From Bradyrhizobium valentinum (lineage in GTDB: Bacteria > Pseudomonadota > Alphaproteobacteria > Rhizobiales > Xanthobacteraceae): a stretch of 64,000 nucleotides of DNA. Made by a program: the position numbers and the translations under genes. Location of the stretch: the NCBI RefSeq assembly GCF_001440405.1, contig NZ_LLXX01000182.1, positions 1-64,000 of the forward strand, written 5' to 3'. Within the stretch, counting starts at the first letter, position 1. Each line of letters begins with the position of its first letter. Shown piece by piece: positions 48,252 through 58,010 of this stretch. The notes beneath the pieces were generated by a model, which was not told where the DNA came from, did no database searches, and worked only from the letters and a program-made list of their open reading frames with translations.

Positions 48252-49565
48252 ATGACCCGATATGCCGGCAACGTCGCGGCCATTCGCGCCCTGGTCCGCG
48301 ACCAGGAGGTTCACCGGGACGTCTATGTCAGCGAGGAAGTTTTCCAGCTCGAGATGGCGCACATGTTCCCGAATAGCTGGGTCTATGTCGGCCACGACAG
48401 TCAGGTGCCCAATGCCGGCGACTATTTCAGCACCACGATCGGCACGCAGCCGGTCCTGCTCGTCCGCCATACCGACGGCACGGTAAAGGTGCTGCACAAC
48501 CGTTGCCCCCACAAGGGCACGCGCATCACGTCCGAGACCTGCGGCAACACCGGAAAGTTCTTCCGCTGCCCCTACCATGCCTGGAGTTTCAGGACCGACG
48601 GCTCGCTGCTCGCTATCCCCTTGAAGAAGGGCTACGAAAACACCGGCTTCGAGCAGAGTCACGCAGCGAGCGGCATGGCGCCTGTGCGCCATGTCAGAAA
48701 CTATCGCGGCTTCGTGTTCGCCAAGATTAACGACGGCGGCCTCGACTTCGAGGAGTTCTTCGGTGAAAGCCTGTCGAGCTTCGACAACATGATCGATCGC
48801 TCACCGGTCGGCCAGCTCAAGGTCGCCGGCGGCGTGCTGCGCTACATGCACAGCTGCAATTGGAAGATGCTGGTCGAGAACCAGACCGACACCTGCCATC
48901 CGATGGTGGCGCACGAATCCTCCGCCGGCACCGTGGTCGAAGTCTGGAAGAAAGCGCCGCCCGGCACCAAGAAGCCGATGGCCGTCGAGATCATCGCCCC
49001 CTTCATGAGCCCATACGAGTTCTTCGAGAACATGGGTATCCGGATCTGGGACAACGGCCACGGCCACACCGGCGTGCACCACTCGATCCACTCGGACTAT
49101 TCGGCAGTGCCTGGCTATTTCGAGAAGATGACGGCGGCCTATGGCGAGGACCGCGCCAAGGCGATCCTGGGCGAGAACCGGCATAACACGGTTTATTTCC
49201 CCAATATCATGATCAAGGGACCGATCCAATTGTTGCGGCACTTCAAGCCGATCGCGGCGAACAAGACGCTGGTCGAGTCCTGGACGTTCCAGCTCGTCGA
49301 TGCACCCGACATGCTGCTCGAGCGCACGCTGATGTACAACAGGCTGATCAATGCACCGACCTCCATCGTCGGACACGACGACCTCGAAATGTATGAACGC
49401 GCGCAGGAGGGTCTGCACTCGAACGGCAACGAATGGGTGAACCTCCAGCGCCTCTACAGCCCCGACGAAGCCGAACAGACCAACGTGGCGATCAACGGGA
49501 CCAGCGAGTGGCCGATGCGCCACCAGTTCCGGGCGTGGGCCAAGTTCATGACGATGAGGATGTGA
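48252..49565 (+). CDS. Rieske non-haem iron aromatic-ring-hydroxylating oxygenase, alpha subunit
   Basis: This 437-residue oxygenase has the Rieske [2Fe-2S] ligands C85-x-H87 and C106-x2-H109 (NRCPHKGT, RCPYHAW). The catalytic domain carries D213, H216 and H221 in ENQTDTCHPMVAH; D213 is the bridging acid between neighbouring subunits. A GGAGGAA site precedes ATG 48252. It forms an alpha-beta oxygenase with the following gene. By gene order it corresponds to IacC-type oxygenases of indoleacetate degradation, though salicylate or anthranilate hydroxylation is also possible and would yield a substrate for the gentisate-type dioxygenase. Confidence 0.94.
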   Translation: MTRYAGNVAAIRALVRDQEVHRDVYVSEEVFQLEMAHMFPNSWVYVGHDSQVPNAGDYFSTTIGTQPVLLVRHTDGTVKVLHNRCPHKGTRITSETCGNTGKFFRCPYHAWSFRTDGSLLAIPLKKGYENTGFEQSHAASGMAPVRHVRNYRGFVFAKINDGGLDFEEFFGESLSSFDNMIDRSPVGQLKVAGGVLRYMHSCNWKMLVENQTDTCHPMVAHESSAGTVVEVWKKAPPGTKKPMAVEIIAPFMSPYEFFENMGIRIWDNGHGHTGVHHSIHSDYSAVPGYFEKMTAAYGEDRAKAILGENRHNTVYFPNIMIKGPIQLLRHFKPIAANKTLVESWTFQLVDAPDMLLERTLMYNRLINAPTSIVGHDDLEMYERAQEGLHSNGNEWVNLQRLYSPDEAEQTNVAINGTSEWPMRHQFRAWAKFMTMRM

Positions 49566-49566
49566 C

Positions 49567-50079
49567 ATGAGCATGCTCGCCGAGGCTCCCCTCAAGAGCG
49601 CCGTTCCGACCGACCAGGAATTGATCGATTTCGTCGTCCGCGAAGCCCGCCTAATCGACCAGCAGCGTTTCGACGAATGGCTCGAACTGTACGCCGACGA
49701 CGCCTTCTACTGGATGCCGCTGGAATGGAATCAGACCGATCCACGGCTGACGTGCTCGCTGATGTACGAGGACAAGCTGCTGCTCTCGATCCGGGTCGAG
49801 CGGCTCAAGGGCGCGCGGACCTTCAGCCAGAAGCCGAAGAGCCGCTGCCATCACGTCCTGCAGACGCCGCAGGTGGATTCGCGCGACACCGCCGCCAACC
49901 GCTACGTCACCTGGACCCCGATACATTATGTGGAGACCCGACTGGACGAGCAGGCGCTCTATGCGGCCTGGGTGACGCATCATCTGGGCGTCGAAGACGG
50001 CAAGCTGCGCATCAAGCTCAAGCGCGTCGACCTGATCAATTGCGATGCTGCCTTCGGCAACATCCAGCTCTTTATGTGA
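49567..50079 (+). CDS. Rieske oxygenase, beta subunit
   Basis: This 170-residue protein of the SnoaL-like beta-subunit family has family landmarks FVVREARLIDQQRFDEWLELYADDAFYWMPL near residues 18-48, SRCHHVLQTPQV, and the C-terminal KLRIKLKRVDLINCDAAFGNIQLFM. Beta subunits support the alpha hexamer and sometimes tune substrate range. It begins 1 nt after the alpha stop, so the two are made together. Confidence 0.94.
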   Translation: MSMLAEAPLKSAVPTDQELIDFVVREARLIDQQRFDEWLELYADDAFYWMPLEWNQTDPRLTCSLMYEDKLLLSIRVERLKGARTFSQKPKSRCHHVLQTPQVDSRDTAANRYVTWTPIHYVETRLDEQALYAAWVTHHLGVEDGKLRIKLKRVDLINCDAAFGNIQLFM

Positions 50080-50085
50080 CGGAGA

Positions 50086-50820
50086 ATGAGCGTGGGCCAT
50101 CACACGGCGATCGTGAGCGGCGGTAATACCGGCATTGGCGCGGCGATCGCGCGCGGCCTCCTCGCCGAGGGATATGACGTGATCTCGCTGTCGCGGCGCA
50201 AGCCCGACTGGAGCCATCCAAAGCTTTCCTCGCGCGAGGTCGACCTGCTCGACGCGGCTGCGACGCGAGAGGTGGCGTCTGAGATCGCCGCGAAGGTTGC
50301 GATCACCCACGTCGTTCACAATGCCGGCGCGATCCGCCCCAAGCCGCTGGAAGAAGTCGCCGACGAGGATGTCGGCGCATTGGCCCAGTTGCATTTCGGC
50401 GCCGCGATTGCGCTGGCGCAGGCGGCGCTGCCGGGCATGAAGCACGCGCGCTTCGGCCGCATCGTGCTGCTGTCCTCCCGCGCCGCGCTGGGAGCTGCCA
50501 CACGCACGGTCTATTCGGCAACCAAGGCCGGCATCATCGGCATGGCGCGGACCTGGGCGCTGGAGCTTGCGCCCTTCGGCATCACCGTCAATGTCGTAGC
50601 CCCTGGCCCGATCGGAGATACCGAGATGTTCGAGAGCGTGATGTCGCCGGAATCCGAACGCGCGAAGAAGCTGGCGCAGTTGATTCCCCTCGGCCGCCTC
50701 GGTAAATCCACTGACGTCGCGCGCGCGGTCAGTTTCTTCTGTTCACCGGATGCCGACTTCATCACCGGGCAGACGCTGTATGTCTGCGGCGGAGCCAGCA
50801 TCGGATCGATTTCCATTTAG
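50086..50820 (+). CDS. Short-chain dehydrogenase/reductase
   Basis: This 244-residue classical SDR has the cofactor motif GGNTGIG (12-18), the NAG structural motif (79-81) and the full catalytic set S131, Y143 and K147 (YSATK). The C-terminal part FITGQTLYVCGGASIG is typical of FabG-like members. It starts 6 nt after the Rieske beta gene. In iac-type auxin loci an SDR (IacE) of this kind acts on a hydroxylated indoleacetate intermediate, and the position here is the same. The substrate is otherwise unknown. Confidence 0.92.
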   Translation: MSVGHHTAIVSGGNTGIGAAIARGLLAEGYDVISLSRRKPDWSHPKLSSREVDLLDAAATREVASEIAAKVAITHVVHNAGAIRPKPLEEVADEDVGALAQLHFGAAIALAQAALPGMKHARFGRIVLLSSRAALGAATRTVYSATKAGIIGMARTWALELAPFGITVNVVAPGPIGDTEMFESVMSPESERAKKLAQLIPLGRLGKSTDVARAVSFFCSPDADFITGQTLYVCGGASIGSISI

Positions 50821-50838
50821 CCCGGTGAGATCCCAGCC

Positions 50839-51366
50839 ATGGATGCCACAGTCAAACGAAAGGCCAGATCCCCGAAGGGGGGGCGCGCGCAACCGTCGCG
50901 GCCGGCCGAGCCGGCGCACGAATCCGACGGCGCGCATCTCGAACTCCGCATCTGGCTGCGGCTGCTCTCCTGCGCCACCCGGATCGAAAAGGCGCTGAAC
51001 GCGCGGCTGCGCAAGGAGTTCAACACCACGCTGGCCCGCTTCGATCTGCTGGCGCAACTCGCGCGTAAACCGGCAGGCGCGACCATGTCCGAGGTCTCGG
51101 AACTCCTGATGGTCTCAAACGGCGCGATCACTGCGCTGGTGCAGAAGCTGGAAGCCGACGGCTTTATCCATCGCGAGGTCGATTCCGAGGACCGCCGCAC
51201 GTTCCGTCTGCGCCTGTCGCAGGAAGGCGCCAAGGAATTCGGCCGCATGGCGCGCCGGCATGAGGAATGGGTGATCGCCCTGATCGGCGAACTGTCACAC
51301 GTCGCGCAGTCGGATCTGCTGCAACATCTGACCCTGCTCAAGCGCCGCCTCGACAAGCACGCCTGA
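50839..51366 (+). CDS. MarR-family transcriptional regulator
   Basis: This 175-residue protein has a basic, Pro-rich N-terminal tail (about 35 residues) and then the winged-helix core. FDLLAQLARKPAGATMSEVSELLMVSNGAITALVQKLEADGFIHREVDSEDRRTFRLRLSQEG carries the recognition helix (SNGAITALVQKLE) and the wing (DSEDRRTF). It is the last gene of the rightward operon, 18 nt after the SDR. MarR proteins with this setting in aromatic loci are usually repressors released by the pathway substrate. The inverted repeat at 43496-43517 is the best candidate for its binding site, which would make it self-regulated. Confidence 0.93.
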   Translation: MDATVKRKARSPKGGRAQPSRPAEPAHESDGAHLELRIWLRLLSCATRIEKALNARLRKEFNTTLARFDLLAQLARKPAGATMSEVSELLMVSNGAITALVQKLEADGFIHREVDSEDRRTFRLRLSQEGAKEFGRMARRHEEWVIALIGELSHVAQSDLLQHLTLLKRRLDKHA

Positions 51367-51462
51367 TGCGCATGCCGGGCGTGTGATCACCTGCGCCCAC
51401 TAACAGGCGCCCCCTTTCATTCGTGAGCTAACGAGGGGCAACAGCAGGCGTAAGCTCGCGCG

Positions 51463-54400
51463 CTATGGACTGCCGTTTCCGACCAGCACAAAGGGAGCCC
51501 AGACACTGGGATGCGCATTCTCGCTGCCCTTAGCCGTCAAGGCCGAGATCGAGCGGCGAAGCGCCTCGGCGGGGCCTATACCGGGATGTGCCGTCATCGC
51601 ACTGGTTGCACCAGTGGTGATAGTGACGGCGGCTTCCGAATTGACCGGCCAGTGGGAGACCAGCAGGGCGCGCGTGCCTGCGTAGAAAAACGCTCTTGCA
51701 AGGCCGGAGAATGCCTCTGAATTTGATGCCTCGCTGCCCGCCGTGTTGCAGGCTGAAAGCACGACCCAGTCGGCGTTGAGCTTGAGTCCCGAAATCTCCG
51801 ATGAGGAGAGGTAGCCGTCATCGGTCGGCGTGGCGGTAGCCGGTGGTGTCAGGACCAGTCCTGGCTCGATAGAGCCACGCGCCTGACCCGAAAGCGCTCC
51901 GTGTGTTGCAAAGTGGAGCATACGATATTGTTCCAGTCGGCCGCTTTCGCTGAGCGATTTTATCGCGGCTTCGGTCGCCTCCTTGCCGAGATAAACATCA
52001 CCCTTGATGGGCGAAAAACTGTTCGCCACCAGGCATAGTTCGATAGCGGTTTCGGGCAACGGCGCAAGGTGCCTGAGTTGCTCAATGTCCGTCGTGCCGC
52101 CTGAAAGGGCAACGATCGAACGTCGCCCTCTTTGAGCTGATTGGCTCATTCGCGGCTCCGGGCCTAGTCCGCAACTCTGACGAAGGCGGGCCTGCGCGGC
52201 GCGGTCGACATCGAAAGCGTTCCGGGCATTTCCGCTCAGCAGCGGGTTTCCAAAGCCAATAAACGGCTTCGGCGCCCTGCTCCTTTGAGCGACCTGACGT
52301 AGCGCCTTGAGGCTGGAGACGGATGGCAATACGGTCGTTGCAAAGCGTTTGACCAGCCAGGGTGCTTTGGCAAGATCCTGCCGGCCGGTGTTCGGCGCCG
52401 GCCTCTCGGTCAGCAGAACCTGGAAAGGCAGCGTCGCCAGCGGGCCAGATGGAACAAGAATAAGCTCCTTGCCTTCAATGTCCGTTGCGACCGGTTCAAG
52501 AAGCGCCTGATAAAGCCCGAACGCCCGGTCCAGGTCGAACGGCAATTGATCACCGGCAGCCGGCGGACGATCGCGGCCGAGCTTTTCGGCACAAGCGTGG
52601 GACGTTTCGGTCCACGCTTCCGCGTCAAGACCACAGCGCAGAATATTGATCGTTTCTGCCAGTTGCTTGGCGCCGATCGACGCGGCGTGCCAACGGACGC
52701 CTGCGCGCGTGACTGTCCAGACGAAGGTGGAGCGTGAGGTCGTGGCAAACAGCAACAAGGCCTCATTCGGGTTCAGCCGCCTTTGAACCTCTTCGATGGA
52801 AACGGGCATCTTGGCAACGAGCCCGGCGTAATCAGGGAATTGGGTAGCGATCAAGCGATCAAGCTCTCTTATCTGGTTCGCAACGTCAGATGCCTGGGTC
52901 CGAAGCGCCTGCTCCGTCTGCTGGTTGCGCACGGCATTCGGCTGTGAAATGACCGAGATGAGCAATCTATCGATGGCAAGCGCCTGTTCGCTTAGGTCCT
53001 GCCGCTCACGAACACGTGCCGATAGATCGCCGCTGCCCGCCGCAATCCGGGCGGACATTCCCGTAATGGCGCGTGCCGCCTGTTCGTCACTAATCCACTG
53101 CGCAGCTTCGAAAGCCTGGGATCGCAACGCGATCGCTTTTTGGCTGTCGGACGTCTCTGCTAGCTGGTAGGCGGCAACGATGGCTCCGGGGAATGGATTC
53201 GTGGCGCCATGGACCTTGAGATCCGCTGCTGTCTGTCCCTCGCTTGATTCCTTGGTATTGCGGCCTATCAAAATCGATGAAGCGCGAGCAAACGCGTCGT
53301 GGGCTTGCTGCCAATCCTTTGAATCCAGATAATGTGCGCCGAGATTGTTGAAACTGTTGGCGACGTCCGGGTGCACTTCGCCAAGCGCACTTACGCGAAT
53401 GTCCAGCGCTCGTTTCAGGAGCGGTTCAGCGTCCTTTGGTCGTCCGACGCTGTCCAGGACAACAGCGAGATTGTTGAGGCTGCTTGCCACCAACGGGTGG
53501 AGCTTACCGAGCGCTTCCTCGCGTATGGTCAGAGAGCGGCGAGCCAGCCCTTCGGCTTCGCTGTAATGCTCATCGTCGCCGAGCAGCACCACAAGATTGT
53601 CGAGAGAGACGGCGACATCAAGGTGGTTCGGACCTAGGCTTTTTTCGCGAATGGCCAGCGACCTGCGAAACAGCCCTTCGGCTTCTTTCTTTCGGCCGGA
53701 GTGAGCCTTTGCATCAGCGAGGTTGTTTAACGCAATCGCTATATTGGGGTGATCCGGTCCGAAAGCCTTTTCCTGGATGGCAAGCGCACGGACAAGCAGA
53801 CCATCGGCTTCCGGAGCTCGACCCTGCCTTGAGAAAACGAGCGCAAGGTTGTTAAGGCTGGCGGCGACATCGGCATGATCGGGCCCCAGTGCTTTTTCTC
53901 TGATAACCAACGTCCGCCGCGCCAACTGCTCGGCCTCCTGGAGCCGTCCCTGCAGGCGCCTGAGCTCTCCAAGATTGTTCAGCGTTGCAGTCAGATAGAG
54001 ATTATCGCGGCCATGGCGCTTTTCCTGAAGACCAAGCGCTTCAAGGAATCGCTCCTCGGCGAGTTGCAGTCGGCCTTGCGTCTTATGGATTTCTGCGATG
54101 TTGTTGAGGGCAACCGGGACCATGATATCTGCTTGGCCCGGTGCATTTTTGAAGACTTCCAGTGTGCGGCTAAAGATATCGAGCGCCTCCGCTTCTCTCA
54201 ATTGACGGTGGCGAAGATTGCCGAGCTGCATGCGCGCCAACGCGGTATTTAGGTTGTCGGGGCCGAGAGCGCTTTCATCGATAGCTATCGCGCGTAAAGT
54301 ATCGCGTTCGGCGTCTTTCAACCGGTTTTGACTAAGCGCTATCTGGCCAAGCGTAGATAATACAGCGGCAACGTCGGGGTGATTGGGGCCAAGCGCCTTC

Positions 54401-54717
54401 TCGCGGATGGCAAGGGCTCTTCTTAACACCCTTTCGGCTTCGGCCATTTCGCCTTGGGCCTGTAGAGTCTGAGCAAGCACAACAAGGGTCGTTGCCGTTA
54501 AAACTGACTGCCGACCCGAGGTTCTTTCAGCTTCAGTTGCAAGCTTTCTTGCCAAGGCTATCGCCTCGCCGTATCGCCCTTCCTGAGCGAGCGCCGTAAT
54601 CCGGCGCATCAGTGGCAACATTTCCTGGGGATTGGCTTGGCAAGGCGACGCAACGATGCACGCGAACAGTGCGATAACGATAAACTGTGCAATAGATTTT
54701 TGCCGGAAAGCTCGCAT
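51463..54717 (-). CDS. Exported TPR-CHAT protein (tetratricopeptide repeats plus caspase-like domain)
   Basis: This 1084-residue protein starts with a clear export signal (MRAFRQKSIAQFIVIALFACIVASPCQA). Residues about 35-460 hold some ten kinesin-light-chain-type TPR units of 42 residues (EKALGPNHPDVAxSLNNLA...EAExLxxRAL). After a helical linker, a CHAT domain (about 640-1084) has the caspase-like dyad His in LHFATHGALSG (about 938) and Cys in VVLSACNTAG (about 989). CHAT proteins are proteases of the separase/caspase clan. Export suggests an envelope or extracellular role rather than the cytoplasmic defence role known for some CHAT proteins. It lies 168 nt downstream of the HlyD gene, same strand. 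Confidence 0.92.
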   Translation of the reverse strand: MRAFRQKSIAQFIVIALFACIVASPCQANPQEMLPLMRRITALAQEGRYGEAIALARKLATEAERTSGRQSVLTATTLVVLAQTLQAQGEMAEAERVLRRALAIREKALGPNHPDVAAVLSTLGQIALSQNRLKDAERDTLRAIAIDESALGPDNLNTALARMQLGNLRHRQLREAEALDIFSRTLEVFKNAPGQADIMVPVALNNIAEIHKTQGRLQLAEERFLEALGLQEKRHGRDNLYLTATLNNLGELRRLQGRLQEAEQLARRTLVIREKALGPDHADVAASLNNLALVFSRQGRAPEADGLLVRALAIQEKAFGPDHPNIAIALNNLADAKAHSGRKKEAEGLFRRSLAIREKSLGPNHLDVAVSLDNLVVLLGDDEHYSEAEGLARRSLTIREEALGKLHPLVASSLNNLAVVLDSVGRPKDAEPLLKRALDIRVSALGEVHPDVANSFNNLGAHYLDSKDWQQAHDAFARASSILIGRNTKESSEGQTAADLKVHGATNPFPGAIVAAYQLAETSDSQKAIALRSQAFEAAQWISDEQAARAITGMSARIAAGSGDLSARVRERQDLSEQALAIDRLLISVISQPNAVRNQQTEQALRTQASDVANQIRELDRLIATQFPDYAGLVAKMPVSIEEVQRRLNPNEALLLFATTSRSTFVWTVTRAGVRWHAASIGAKQLAETINILRCGLDAEAWTETSHACAEKLGRDRPPAAGDQLPFDLDRAFGLYQALLEPVATDIEGKELILVPSGPLATLPFQVLLTERPAPNTGRQDLAKAPWLVKRFATTVLPSVSSLKALRQVAQRSRAPKPFIGFGNPLLSGNARNAFDVDRAAQARLRQSCGLGPEPRMSQSAQRGRRSIVALSGGTTDIEQLRHLAPLPETAIELCLVANSFSPIKGDVYLGKEATEAAIKSLSESGRLEQYRMLHFATHGALSGQARGSIEPGLVLTPPATATPTDDGYLSSSEISGLKLNADWVVLSACNTAGSEASNSEAFSGLARAFFYAGTRALLVSHWPVNSEAAVTITTGATSAMTAHPGIGPAEALRRSISALTAKGSENAHPSVWAPFVLVGNGSP

Positions 54718-54885
54718 ATCCTGATAGCCTCGATCCGCTTTTCAATGCGTTTGCTATCGCTGCTCTCTAGGGCCGCAGCAAGGCGAAACCGACTTCAGCC
54801 CGCTGCGGACATTCAAGCGGTCAGCTCGGCACGAAAAGTCGGCTTTCGAGATTTTTCTGGACCTCTCGGTTCACCCGCCGTTCTG

Positions 54886-56196
54886 CTATCGTTCGCGAAA
54901 TGCGCGGGCAACCTGGTCGAATAGCGGCTTGGTCAGGTAGGAACCAACCGTCCGATCTGCCGTCTTGATAAACACTTCGACCGGCATGCCGGGCACAAGC
55001 CTGACATCGCCGAGGCGAGCGAGTTCGTCGGGCCCGATAGCAATGCGCGCCGTGTAATAGGTCAGGCCGGTGCGCTGCTCGGTCGTCACGTCGGCCGCAA
55101 CCCGGCTGACGACTCCGTTGATTTCCGGGGTCGTGCGTTGGCTAAAGGCGGAAAATCGCAACGCGGAAGCCTGGCCGACCCGCACCTGATCGATGTCTTG
55201 CGGCGTCACCCTCGCCTCGACCGTCAAGCGATCGGATGCAGGCACGATCAGCATCAATTGCTCGCCAGCGCTAACCACGCCGCCGACCGTGTGGACATTC
55301 ATTTCGTGGACGGTGCCCGAAATCGGGGCCCGGATGTCGATTCGCCGCAATTGGTCTTCGGCCGCCACTTTCCGCTCGGCGTATTCACCTGCCTTGCCGT
55401 CGATCTCACGCATTTCGCGGCCGACTTCGCTCGCCAACTCGCGATCGATCTGGGTAATCTGAAGTTCGATCTCGGATATTTTGCCTCGCCCCTGCGCCGC
55501 CGCCGCAATTAGCTGCGCCCGCTCGCCATCAAGCCGCGCTGCTTCGCGCTCGAGCGCCGTTAGCCGGTTCATCTGGATCAGTTGCTTGGACCAGAGTTGC
55601 CGCACGCCTTCCAGTTCATTATTGACCAGAACAAGCTCCTGGGATTTCGCGGCCTGTTGGGCAATGATCCCGTTGGCTTCCTCGTTGAGCTGGGCGATCC
55701 GCTCGCGCAACTGTCGTTTTTGCCCGAGCCGCGTCGTATTGCGCAGTTCGAAAAGGCGCTGCTCGTCGGCCATCAGCTCGACAACACTTTCTTCGTGCTG
55801 TCTGCTCCTGAACGCAGAGGGCCATGGCACCTCCGATGCGCCATCACGTTCGGCCCGCAACCGCGCGCGCCGCGCCGTCACCTCGTCCAGGGTCTTTGAT
55901 ACGATCTGCAGATTGGCCCGCGTCATCGTTTGGTCGAGACGGACCAGGATATCCCCGGCCGTCACGTTCATCCCATTGGTCACCGCGATTTCGCCGACGA
56001 CGCCGCCGGTTGGATGTTGAACCTTCTTGGCATTCGACTCGACGACAACGCTCCCCGCAGCGATCAAGGCGCCCGAAATTTCGGTGGTTGCCGCCCATCC
56101 GCCAATTCCGCCGGCAATGAGCATGATGGCAGCCAAGCCCGCCACGATATGCCGCCTGATCGACGGGCGCGCGTCAATTAAATCCGTATCGGGCAT
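54886..56196 (-). CDS. Type I secretion periplasmic adaptor (HlyD/PrtE family)
   Basis: This 436-residue membrane-fusion protein has a short cytoplasmic N-terminus, one membrane segment (about 17-36, IVAGLAAIMLIAGGIGGWAA), a biotinyl-lipoyl-like domain (VQHPTGGVVGEIAVTNGMNVTAGDILVRLD) and a long coiled coil (about 95-275). The second lipoyl half, RIDIRAPISGTVHEMNVHTVGGVVSAGEQLMLIVP, and a C-terminal barrel complete the fold. It bridges the inner-membrane ABC exporter to a TolC-like channel. It starts 4 nt after the ABC gene. The adjacent RTX protein is the expected cargo. No TolC-like gene is in view. Confidence 0.94.
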   Translation of the reverse strand: MPDTDLIDARPSIRRHIVAGLAAIMLIAGGIGGWAATTEISGALIAAGSVVVESNAKKVQHPTGGVVGEIAVTNGMNVTAGDILVRLDQTMTRANLQIVSKTLDEVTARRARLRAERDGASEVPWPSAFRSRQHEESVVELMADEQRLFELRNTTRLGQKRQLRERIAQLNEEANGIIAQQAAKSQELVLVNNELEGVRQLWSKQLIQMNRLTALEREAARLDGERAQLIAAAAQGRGKISEIELQITQIDRELASEVGREMREIDGKAGEYAERKVAAEDQLRRIDIRAPISGTVHEMNVHTVGGVVSAGEQLMLIVPASDRLTVEARVTPQDIDQVRVGQASALRFSAFSQRTTPEINGVVSRVAADVTTEQRTGLTYYTARIAIGPDELARLGDVRLVPGMPVEVFIKTADRTVGSYLTKPLFDQVARAFRER

Positions 56197-56200
56197 CGCT

Positions 56201-57946
56201 TTACCCTTGAGCGGTCGCGACAACTTTGGGTGCGCTGACGACGCTGTCGCGCCGCAGCACCTTTGCCAGCACCTCGTCTTTGGGGCCGAAGGCTTGCTGG
56301 CGCCCGCCATTCAGCGCGAGCACGTGATCGACCCCGGACAACGCACTCGGCCGGTGCGCCACCACGACGACAATCGCCCCCCGCGCCCGCGCGCCGAGAA
56401 TGGCCTTTGTCAATGCCTCGTCGCCTTCGACGTCAAGGTTGGAATTCGGCTCGTCGAGCACCACCAGAAACGGATCGCCATAAAGCGCACGTGCCAGCGC
56501 GATGCGCTGTTGCTGGCCGGCCGATAGTAAGGAGCCCTGTTCGCCGATCTCGGTGTCATAGCCTTGCGGCAGCGAAAGCACGAGCTCGTTGACGCCCGCA
56601 GCTTTCGCCGCAGCGATGATCGCCTCCGACGAGGCGTTAGGGTCGAATCGTGAAATGTTTTCCGCAACTGTCCCTTCGATCAGTTCGACGTCCTGCGGCA
56701 GATAACCGACGTGGCGCCCGAGTTCGTCGGGAACCCACTGGTCGAGCGTCGCGCCGTCAAGCCGGACGGCGCCGCGCGCCGGCGTCCACAGACCCACCAG
56801 AACCCGCGCAAGCGACGATTTTCCCGATGCGCTCGGACCGATCACACCGAGCCCGTTGCCGGCCTTCAGGGAGAAGGTCACCTCGTGCACGACCGCCCGC
56901 TGGACGTCGGGCGGCGCCGCACTGACGTTATCGACAGTGAGTCCGCGTTGCGGCTTTGGCAGAGACGTCGGGTTTCTCTGTTCGGGCAGTAGCACGAGCA
57001 GCTTGTTCAGACGCGCGCGAGCCTGCCTGGCGCCGACAAAGCTGCGCCAGTGGGAAATCGCAAGATCGACAGGTGCGAGCGCCCGCGCCGATAGAATCGA
57101 CGACGCAATAATGACGCCGGCGGTGGCCTGCTGGTTGATCACAAGATAGGCGCCGACGGCAAGCACGCCGGACTGCAGCATCATTCGGAACGTCCGTCCC
57201 ATGGCGCCAAGGCCCGCGGCGAGATCGCTCGAATCGGCGTGGCCCGTGAGGAATTGCCGGTTCAATGACTGCCAGCGGCGGGAATTCCATCTGACCATGC
57301 CGAGCGCAGTCAAAGCCTCGGCGTTTCGACGGCTCGTCTCCGCCAAGCGTGCGCGTTGGTTGCCGATACGATTGGCGTCCAGCGTCGACTGCCTTCCAAG
57401 CAGCTCCGACAGCAGCGTGAGCGAAACCAGTATCAACGCGCCCGCCAGCACCGTGACGCCAATCCAGAAATGGAAGGCAAAACAGATCGCGAGATAGAGA
57501 GGCACCCAGGGCAGATCGAAGAACGCAGTTGGTCCAGGGCCCGACAGATAGGCGCGCACTGAATCCAGATCGCGCAGCGGCTGGATCGACTCGCCGCGCT
57601 TTGGCGCCTGGATCGGCAAACGCATCACTGTCGCATAGACGCGATCCGACATGGCCTGATCGACGCGGATGCCCACCCGAACGAGCAACCTGCCGCGCAG
57701 GGCATCCATCAAGCCTTGAAAGACGTAGAGGGTGAGCACCAGCGCAAGCAGACCCAGCAGCGTCGGCACGCTCCGGCTGGGCAGAACGCGGTCATAGACC
57801 TCCATCATGAACATGGAACCGGTCAGCGCCAGAATGTTGAGGATAGCGCTGAAGCCGGCGATGGCCAGGAACGCCGGGCGACAAAGCGCGAGCGCGGTAT
57901 CCAGCTCCCCGCGGGCACCTCCGGATTGTTGCCGACTGGCTGTCAA
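56201..57946 (-). CDS. Type I secretion ABC exporter (PrtD family permease/ATPase)
   Basis: This 581-residue half-transporter has hydrophobic segments in residues 20-320, including SMFMMEVYDRVLPSRSVPTL, which is typical of the PrtD/AprD group. The ATPase has Walker A GPSASGKSS (about 370), signature LSAGQQQR (about 479) and Walker B LVVLDEPNSNLD (about 496). There is no N-terminal C39-like domain, as expected for RTX protein exporters of this group. It lies between the RTX gene and the adaptor gene on the same strand. Confidence 0.94.
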   Translation of the reverse strand: MTASRQQSGGARGELDTALALCRPAFLAIAGFSAILNILALTGSMFMMEVYDRVLPSRSVPTLLGLLALVLTLYVFQGLMDALRGRLLVRVGIRVDQAMSDRVYATVMRLPIQAPKRGESIQPLRDLDSVRAYLSGPGPTAFFDLPWVPLYLAICFAFHFWIGVTVLAGALILVSLTLLSELLGRQSTLDANRIGNQRARLAETSRRNAEALTALGMVRWNSRRWQSLNRQFLTGHADSSDLAAGLGAMGRTFRMMLQSGVLAVGAYLVINQQATAGVIIASSILSARALAPVDLAISHWRSFVGARQARARLNKLLVLLPEQRNPTSLPKPQRGLTVDNVSAAPPDVQRAVVHEVTFSLKAGNGLGVIGPSASGKSSLARVLVGLWTPARGAVRLDGATLDQWVPDELGRHVGYLPQDVELIEGTVAENISRFDPNASSEAIIAAAKAAGVNELVLSLPQGYDTEIGEQGSLLSAGQQQRIALARALYGDPFLVVLDEPNSNLDVEGDEALTKAILGARARGAIVVVVAHRPSALSGVDHVLALNGGRQQAFGPKDEVLAKVLRRDSVVSAPKVVATAQG

Positions 57947-58010
57947 TGGCTGCGCTCACTCATCCCACTTTGGCGGTAGCCGAGAATTGTTACAGATATC
58001 TGACAATACA

